Source: Spirogloea muscicola
Lineage: Eukaryota > Streptophyta > Zygnematophyceae > Spirogloeales > Spirogloeaceae
DNA length: 49,697 nucleotides
Assembly: GCA_009602725.1 (NCBI GenBank)
Contig: WELB01000198.1
Span: 135,251-184,947 of the forward strand
Direction of reading: 5' to 3'
The position numbers were made by a program, and so were the translations under genes. Positions 43,060 to 49,697 of this stretch are shown here, piece by piece. Positions within the stretch are counted from its first letter, which is position 1. Every line of letters begins with the position of its first letter. The notes under the pieces were generated by a model. It searched no databases and was not told where the DNA came from. It saw nothing but the letters and a program-made list of their open reading frames with translations.

Positions 43060-46056
43060 ATGGCGCCGCCGCCGCCGCCCCGCCCCGCGGAGGCGCCCGA
43101 GCGCCCCCGCCGCCGCGCTCGTGGCGGTGCGCTGACCGATGGCCGGCCCAGAGGCGTGCAGGCCGGGCCCGCCGCGACGTTGGCGGCCTTCAAGTCGGCC
43201 TGGCGCGCGCGCAGCTTCGCGCTGGTGCACGAGGGCCGGCCCCGTGGCACCTCCCGCGCCCGCTTCCTGCAGCAGCTCTACGCCGCCGCGCTAGGCGAGG
43301 GCCTCTCCCCGGCTCCCCCCCTTGTACTTGGCCACTGCCGCCCTCCATCTCTCAATACGCACTCCATTCCCCTCAGTCTGGCGCCAGCCGGAGACGCCGG
43401 CTGCTATAGCCACGAGCCTTGAGCCTCCTTGCCTTGTGAATCGCAAGACCGTATGCAAGCAAGACGGTGGTGACAAGACAAACTCGTCAGTACAGAATGA
43501 GATAGAATGTGTCACTCATGGAAGGCGGTAGCACCGCTGCTCGTGCCCCAGCCTGCAGCTGCTGTCGATGCCTGCCTTCAGCATCGGCTGACGGCCAAGC
43601 AGCTGCGGGAGCTGCTCGCTGCAGCAGCTGGCAGCCTCATTCACCCCAACAAGCTGTCCTGGTCGATGCAGAGCACCTGCGGGCCGGCGCCACGGTCCTG
43701 GCAGAGGCGGGCGCGCTGTACGCCCTCTACTGCCTCTACCACACGCAGCCGCCGGTGGCGGCCCCCGTCAGGATCTACATCAGCCTCGGTGGGTGATCGT
43801 AGCCCTCTTGTTGTCGATGAGCTGCGATTACAAGACATACAGAACTCAGTGCCCATGGTCTGTGAGGTCTACCTCACAGTCTGCCAACCTGGGCTCCTCG
43901 ACGTGAGCTGGCTTCTGACCTCGCCAGTAAGTGTGACCCCACTTGCAGCCAAGCTCCGGCGGATGCAGAACCTTGCCGAGGTGACCCGCAGGGAGGGCCC
44001 CTGGGAAGTCGCCGCCGTGCTGCGCCGGATGCTGGCTGAGCATGCCTTCCTTCTCGGCGCCGTGGACTGCGAACAGAGCAAGGCGGTCGCCCGGCGGGCA
44101 GCCCGAGCACGGGAGGCCACTCTCAACAAGATCATGCGGGAGCAGTATGAACCTTTGGCTCGCGCTTGCCTGCGTCGGTCTGCCTGTGCACATGCGAGAC
44201 CCTGCAAGATGCGCACACTGTCATCTGTTCGTGGTGCTGCCGTAAGAGCTCCTCGTGCAATCTAGCTGAACAACATTGCTCTGAGCTGAATGGCCGGCAG
44301 CTCAGCAAACACATCTTTTCCCTTCTTTGCCTGCTCTACCACCTTGCAACGCAAAACAGGCCGATCCATTGTGTGTCAGGAAGGCACCAAGGTGAAGTTC
44401 TGTTTGCGTAGAGGACTTACCTGGCTCGTATAGCTTACCTTCTTAAGTGTCCTGGCCGTGGGTCTTACCTGCCAGGCTGCTGTCGCGGATGCCATTGTCG
44501 GACCACCTTGAGGACAGCCTGGTATGAAGTTGTTGATGTCCTTGACACAGGTGCCTTTACATGACCTTGAGAGGTGGCTTGTAGTTGGGGTACATCTTAT
44601 CGCAGTTAAGCCTGGCTGAAGAGCTATTTAAGAACATCCAGTATGCAGATGCAGGTGCGAGCCAAAAGCCTTATGGGCTTCTGGGCTTTGTGGACCGTGG
44701 CAGGTGGAGGAGCTCGGCCTGCATCAGCTGCACAGTCTTTGTCAAGCCTACGCGGCAGTCCGGCAACGGTTGTTCACAGGTAACTGCATCTTCAGTAGTC
44801 TTCTTGCTCCTTATCAAATCACTACCCAGATCTGTGTGCTGCTAGCATTATGCTCCTCGGCCAAGAGTTTCGGCCAAGAATGGAGTAAGATGTAAGACCT
44901 GGAATTTCTGCAAGATGAGTAAGGTCCATGAGAAAGTTGAGGTTTGTGTAATGTAGAGCTTTTGCTTTGGTCCCGAGGAGGCGAGTATTGAGCGAAGATT
45001 GCTAATGGCGTTTGATCCTTGCCTGGCCATGACGTGCAAGAAGAGACCATTATCACAAGTCACTGAGGCTGCTGATTGCTCTCTCATGCCTCGTACACTG
45101 GCGGTCATGCACAGGAGGTGAGGACGAGGAGTTGGCCAAGGAGCAGGCTCCACCTGCTCAGAATGAGCTCGCGGGCAAAGTTGGTGCGCAGCTTCTGAGA
45201 GAAGCAGGGGCTTGGAACACCAGCCGTGAGGCTGCACTGAAGCTTGCTGCCGAGCGGCATGCGCGAGAGGTGGAGGAGCTGCAGGTGAGGGACACACGGC
45301 AGCACTTTGCAGCTCAAATGTTTGGAGCCCCCACAACCCGTTGTGGAGCTTATCACTCCAGTCGTCGAGCCATGTTGCAAACCTGATAGAGACCGCTAAG
45401 AGTGAGTGCAAAGGAAGTGCTGATCCCTCACATATCTAGCAAGTTGCTTTGTGCTTCAATGGGTGACTAGCAGGATGAGGTCCTGGAGGGGCTTGGAGAG
45501 GAAGATTCAGCAGGTGCGTTGCCTGCAAGCACTCTGGAGCAGTGTGAGAAAGCTTTCTTCATATACTGTTGAAAGAATGTGAAAGCCTGTTAAGTGCTAC
45601 GAGATGTCACACATACAAGCCTGTAGAGAAGCAGCTGCAAAAGGCATAGACAGTCATCAAGCAGTATTCTAATGAAATGCCAATGCAGGGGGCTCACACT
45701 TGCTGATGACATGCACGTCGAGGAGCTTGGGCAATCTAGCTGACAGTGACAGGGACGTGACGGACGCTTCGACTGCCCCGCCTTTGCTCAGCCAGGGCAA
45801 AGTCGGTGACCTGGACAGTCTTGGCAGCGACCACGACGACAATAGGCTGAGGCTGCCAGCTGAACCAGCAGCACACTACACGGCGCCGGCAGGGATATCC
45901 ATAGCTTCCGCAGATGTGAGTGACATTGAGGCTGCCGCAGTGGAAGACAACATGCGGCAGGAGGCGGGCAGCGACTGGGGCGACGATGACTTTGAGCCGG
46001 ATGATGTTGCGGCCCTAGCAGAGGATCTGGAGCTAGACCTCCTTCGTGGGGCTTAG
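43060..46056 (+). CDS. SNAPC1: SNAPc subunit SNAP43 / SNAPC1-like
   Basis: Subunit of the complex that binds the proximal element of snRNA gene promoters for RNA polymerase II and III. Clear parts: exon 1 from ATG 43060 (AFKSAWRARSFALVHEG, FLQQLYAAALG); an exon ending at 43788 (AGALYALYCLYHTQPP, VRIYISL); 43949 to about 44177 (KLRRMQNLAEV, RRMLAEHAFLLGAVDCE); 44704-44779; 45115-45284; 45474-45513; and 45689-46056. The RxxxLYxLYCLYxTQP and RIYISL blocks are diagnostic of the plant SNAP43 form. The exon 1 end and exon 2 start are unresolved: a GT donor at 43324 and a GC donor near 43293 both give workable joins. One small exon between 44178 and 44703 is not placed. The C terminus is acidic, with SDWGDDDFEPDD. 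Confidence 0.85.
43324..43400 (+). repeat. Subfamily A tail at the start of SNAP43 intron 1
   Basis: GTACTTGGCCACTGCCGCCC, TCCATCTCTCAATACGCACT and CC match the subfamily A tails at 4690-4760 and 15570-15620. A short inverted repeat (GGCGCCAGCC ... GACGCCGGCTGC) follows. The repeat supplies the GT of one candidate splice donor. Confidence 0.6.
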
Positions 46057-48192
46057 GATCTCTCAAAGTTGTCGTGACATTCCACCAGGCCACCTGTGCC
46101 TCTGGCATTTGGCTGACTTTTGCCAGCATTGACTGCTTATGCCACTTTGGACACACGCGACAGGGGAGTTTTCTCGGTGATGATGACAGTCATAGGCAGG
46201 TGAGTGCAATATGTGCGTGCAAGTTGCATGAGCTTCTGCCTGTAGCAAGTCAAGTACTAAGATTGTACATCTTGCACTTAGCGCCGTTTGTCACTGTTTG
46301 ACATTGTGCCCAGCCAGTGTGAGTGGTTGGCAAGCCCTAGTCAAACTGCAGGTAGCAGCTAAGGCTGTTGGTGGTTGACAAGCAGGACTTGATTGTCAAG
46401 GCTCGCCTAGTGGCTTGCTCTGGCTGGGGAATGGTACGCTTTTGGGGCCAATGTTGTCTGAGCTAACGGCCTGCACCGGTTGGGGGATGGCCCTCACCCA
46501 TGTTGATGCAGTCTATGCATTGGCAACACAAATACCGGAAGAGACTGCGATGTTGGGGCCTGGCGTACAGGCAGCAGCGCACTAGCCGGCGCTTGACGCA
46601 TCCTGTAAGTGGTGGAGCCTGGTGGACAGAACTGCTGCAAATGCAGTAGCGGCTTTGTCAGCAACAAAGCATTGAGCTGGCAATCATGGAGATGAGGGAT
46701 TGCGTGGACCTGGAGGCAGCAGCAGTGGCTGTGGCGGACATCCATGGCAGCACTGCATGAAAAGAGGCAGCAGAGAAGGTGGCGGGAAGGTGCGCAGCGT
46801 CAGATGCAGCAGCAAGTGCGGAAGCGGTTACGGCGGAGAAAGTTGTGGTGGAGACACTGATGTATTGGCGCAAGAGAGAGTGACGGAGGATGTGAACAGG
46901 GGAGGTCTGGAAGAAGGCAAGAGAATGGGGTTGATCATAAGGGCAGCAAGGTGTTTAGTCAGAAAGGCAGCGGTGACGACATAATTGACAGTGTGGGCTC
47001 TGGAAAGAGGGATGCGAGCAGCAGCTTGGGCAGCTCAGGGGTGGTGACAGAACAACTGACAGGTGGTGACAGAACGATTGAGTGAATGCTGCAACCCAGA
47101 TATGGAGCACGCTGACGGCTTGTAGCAAACGCTGGATGAGTTTGCTGACTGCTGAGAACAGAAGGGCCTATATCACAAAGACAAGTGTTCAGGTGCATTT
47201 AACGGAAGCAACATCAGAAGACCCAACTTCTAGCGAATGCTTATGTAGCCCCTCTGTATCAAATTCCATATAGCAAGCGAAGCTAAACACTTTGGCTTGA
47301 CTGCTCCATATAGTTCCATATATGTGTGCTTCACATTGCCCCATGCATTTTGCCCAGCTGGTCTTCTAGGGTCACGTCCTCTTGAGACACAGATCCTTAA
47401 TGGGATTCAATGCATAGAATGCACAAACAGCACAAAGAGAGGTGAACTTCTAGAGTGGCGAGGTCCATCCACGTGCATTGACAGCAGAGTACAGCAAGCT
47501 GTGAGTGCCGAAGGCTTATCAGGACAGGGAGTCTCATTCACATGAGTTTCAGTGAGCATCAAATACATGAGCTGCAGCTGAGCAGAAAGAGCTGCCACCT
47601 TGACCAGCATTCTAAAAGCTTCTCCGCCACCCCGTTGCACTGTGGTTGTATGACCTTTTGTACATCGTACTATAAACTTGCCCACACTGCACGCAAATAG
47701 CATTTTGCCTGTCACATGAGAACATGCTTTGAGGCCACTGCTCGGCATGCAAGCTTGGACCTTCCAGGCTCCTGCATCAGCAGCTGCTGCTGGCCTGGCT
47801 CTGGGCTGCCGCCCCACAAGCATTGCCAGCAGCAGGCTGGCAGTCCCAATGTCGCAGGCAGGAATACTCACATATGTGACTGGTGATCTGTCAGCCCAAG
47901 CGTCATGCTTGGGCTGTACCTGCCACTGAAGCTTGCAGATTGCTGCTGTTCGTAAGAAGCCCGGTGCCGCTAACCCAAAGCGGTTGCATAGGTGGCACCT
48001 AAGCAGCAGCTCACTGCTAAGCTCAAAGAATTGGTGCCATACAGCAGGCACACGCATCACTATCTCGTGGCAACATCCTATATTGGCAAGCGTGATGATA
48101 CACTATTGAAAGGTGGTGGCATGGTTGAGCTTCACTGTGCACGCATTGCATCCGGCGCAGTATCAGGCAATGTGAGCAGCAACGAGCCTGTG
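46057..48192. other. Convergent intergenic region, no supported gene
   Basis: It contains the 3' untranslated regions of SNAP43 (+) and EAF (-). At 46490-46590 a plus frame reads ALTHVDAVYALATQIPEE, and at 46686-46870 a GA-rich stretch has an Ala/Glu-rich frame with one stop; together they may be a decayed exon pair. A minus-strand frame of 217 codons (48060-47407) shows no domain and is treated as unsupported. Confidence 0.4.
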
Positions 48193-49543
48193 TCAGATGT
48201 CATCGCCAGAGCTTGCCGAGCCATCTTCCTCCTCGTCCTCCTCATCCTCCTCGCTCCCGCTATCGCTGCTTGACTCTGCGCTGCTCGTATTGTTGCCGCC
48301 ATCGGCCCCCTGACTGCCACTTTGGCCACCACCTGGCATCGACGCTCTCGCTGCGGCAGCCGCGTCTACTGCTGGCGTCGGCGATCGTCCACTGCCGCTG
48401 CGGCCATCGTCTCCGCTGTCCTCCACCTCCTCCTCCACCACTTCCTCCACCACCACCTCCTCCTCCACCTCCTCGTCCTCGGCCGCTACCACCGCCTCGG
48501 CGCTGGTCCCGAAGTCGATCTGCTCTGCAATGCTGGTCCATGCCCTCTTGGCAGGATCCAGCGCAGATGCCATCGCAACCGGTGCCGCAGCCTTCGCTGT
48601 CTTTGGTTGCTGCCCATTTGCATGCGCCGCAGCCTTAGCACTCCTGTCTGCAGTCGTGCGGCTGCCGCCGCCGACACCTGGCGCCGCTCGGAGGCCGCTG
48701 CTGGTGGCCCTCGCAGCTGAGTCCTTCAGCCGCTGGTGCCGCTTTTCCTTTCCTGAGGCAGCCAACAAACAGCGGGCCTTCAGCACCACCAGCCAACCTC
48801 TTAGGATCACTGACTTTTAGGATCACTGACTTTAGCCTGCAAGTCTGGCGACCAGATCACCAAGGGCCCTCAGCCGCCAACCAGACCTGCCGCCAGAAGT
48901 CGCTGAAGTGGGCGGTCCTCGCCGGTGTTCACAATCTGCCACACGGCGGCACAACTTGTGTCAGCCCACAATTCAGGGATCACCAAGAAAGCCCGCCAAG
49001 CGGATGGCTGTTTAGTTTACAATCACCAGAGGTGGCAAGTGGCGGCCTGACCTCCTCGGCGGGCTCGACGAAAGGGCTGGCGCCGCCATCCTCAGCCTCG
49101 TCTGCGCCGGCACTGCCGGCACCGCCGTCCTCGGCCGCCAACTCAGCCACCTCAACTTCCCCAAGTCCGCCACCTCCGCCGCCGCCTGCCGAAGAGGCAG
49201 GCGGCGGGCCCGCTGCGGGGGCGGTGCCTCGGCGGCCGCCCTTCTCAGCGCTGCGGACGACCCTCAGGCCCTTGACAGCGCGGTGGACACGGTGCAGTGT
49301 GAAGCCGGCGCCATCGAAGAAGAGGATGCCCTCCAGCTCCTTGCACTGCTCGTGGCGGCCCTCAAACGCGACGACGGCGGCGGCAGAGCCGCCATCGGCC
49401 GCAGCCGCGGCGGTGGGGAACTCCACTGACACCTTGTCACTGCCAGCGCTGCGCACCAGCCGCCCAGGCTTGCCGCCATCGATCGACGCCGGCTTGAAGT
49501 CGTCTGGCTCGAATTGCCCAATGAGGCTCGGGCTCAGCAGCAT
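48193..49543 (-). CDS. EAF: ELL-associated factor (EAF) family protein
   Basis: EAF proteins bind and stimulate the ELL elongation factors of RNA polymerase II in the nucleus. Two exons on the minus strand, 49543-49027 and 48752-48193, join in phase 1 and give 358 residues. The N-terminal EAF domain shows the signature DFKPASIDGGKPG about 15 residues in. Further on come KVSVEFP and VAFEGRHEQCKELEGILFFD, which align with the family's beta strands. A Gly/Ala/Glu-rich linker follows. The C-terminal half is a Ser/Asp/Glu-rich tail with long Glu/Val runs (48420-48480), as in the transactivation region of animal EAFs. The start at 49543 is the first ATG of the frame; the domain begins abruptly, so a short upstream exon cannot be excluded. 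Animal EAF domains are longer at the N terminus. Confidence 0.85.
48801..48836. repeat. Tandem duplication in EAF intron
   Basis: TTAGGATCACTGACTTT occurs twice head to tail, in plus orientation, inside the single EAF intron. Confidence 0.85.
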
Positions 49544-49697
49544 TCATTGCTATAGCAATTAAGGTTGAGCTTGAGGAGGAGGAGCGAAGAGGGACGAGGA
49601 ACACAATGAGCAGCGGGAAAGTGAGGGGAGAGAGAGAGAGAGGGAGAGGCCAGAAGATACGAGAGCGGAAATGGGGGGGGGGGGGGGGGGGGGGGGG
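49544..49697. repeat. GA microsatellite and terminal poly-G
   Basis: A GA-rich stretch (49575-49670, with a GAGAGAGAG run near 49630) is followed by 25 G at the window end (49673-49697). The EAF 5' untranslated region or promoter would lie here. The G run may be a true homopolymer or an end-of-contig artefact. Confidence 0.7.

Noticed and set aside
43525-43650. Apparent frameshift within SNAP43 exon 2
   Set aside because: A later acceptor near 43623 with a GC donor in exon 1 explains the frame change without an indel.
43927-43948. GTAAGT...TTGCAG spacing that looks like a 22-nt intron
   Set aside because: Too short; the acceptor belongs to the longer intron 43789-43948, whose phase matches.
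46494-46984. Plus frames with Ala/Glu-rich sequence
   Set aside because: Stops interrupt them and no family is recognisable; kept only as a note in the intergenic entry.
47407-48060. Minus-strand frame of 217 codons between SNAP43 and EAF
   Set aside because: No domain, no splice-site support, irregular composition; probably the EAF 3' untranslated region or chance.
1-49697. tRNA, rRNA, CRISPR or telomere repeat
   Set aside because: I found no tRNA-like T-arm with a matching acceptor stem, no rRNA-like sequence, no regularly spaced short repeats, and no TTTAGGG-type array.

Overview
This window is nuclear DNA from a eukaryotic green organism, most likely a chlorophyte alga. A trebouxiophyte-like lineage is my inference. 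The genes are broken by many GT-AG introns. They include plant-lineage forms: a plant-type dihydrodipicolinate synthase, a plant-type AMSH deubiquitinase, a SWEETIE/HEATR5 homologue, and a SNAP43 subunit whose core resembles the land-plant form. There are no operons, no CRISPR arrays and no bacterial-style promoters. I saw no rRNA or tRNA gene.

Layout: positions 1-6,900 are repeat-rich and gene-poor. They hold several truncated copies of one retroelement-like family and a decayed cytosine-methyltransferase-like frame (3108-3644). A TPR / kinesin-light-chain-like gene (+, 7001-9695) runs convergently into an AMSH-type JAMM deubiquitinase gene (-, 14150-9826), leaving a 130 bp gap. A second repeat cluster (14.2-16.2 kb) precedes dihydrodipicolinate synthase (-, about 19275-16975). 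After another repeat island (19.4-19.9 kb) comes a plastid-targeted COG3146/PF04339 acyltransferase-like gene (-, 24308-20747). It shares a roughly 1 kb divergent upstream region with the giant SWEETIE/HEATR5 gene (+, 25304-42001), for which I traced 48 exons with matching intron phases. Then follow a SNAPC1/SNAP43-like gene (+, 43060-46056) and, convergent to it, an ELL-associated factor (EAF) gene (-, 49543-48193). The window ends in a run of 25 G.

The genes are ordinary housekeeping functions: transcription of snRNA genes and elongation (SNAP43, EAF), membrane traffic and ubiquitin editing (SWEETIE, AMSH), plastid lysine synthesis (DHDPS) and a putative plastid acyltransferase. Nothing suggests a co-regulated cluster.

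The least explained content is the dispersed repeat family. At least ten copies on both strands end in a conserved C-terminal peptide of the form SDL(Y/H/R/F)(V/I/L)L(T/S)RGY followed directly by a stop codon and a conserved 3' tail. One branch of the family has a tail containing a GGCTGG...CCAGCC hairpin. The longest copy extends upstream into a restriction-endonuclease-like domain, which suggests 5'-truncated non-LTR retrotransposons. Two probable small frameshifts in the SWEETIE gene, at a CTCT and at a G5 run, look like assembly indels or recent mutations.
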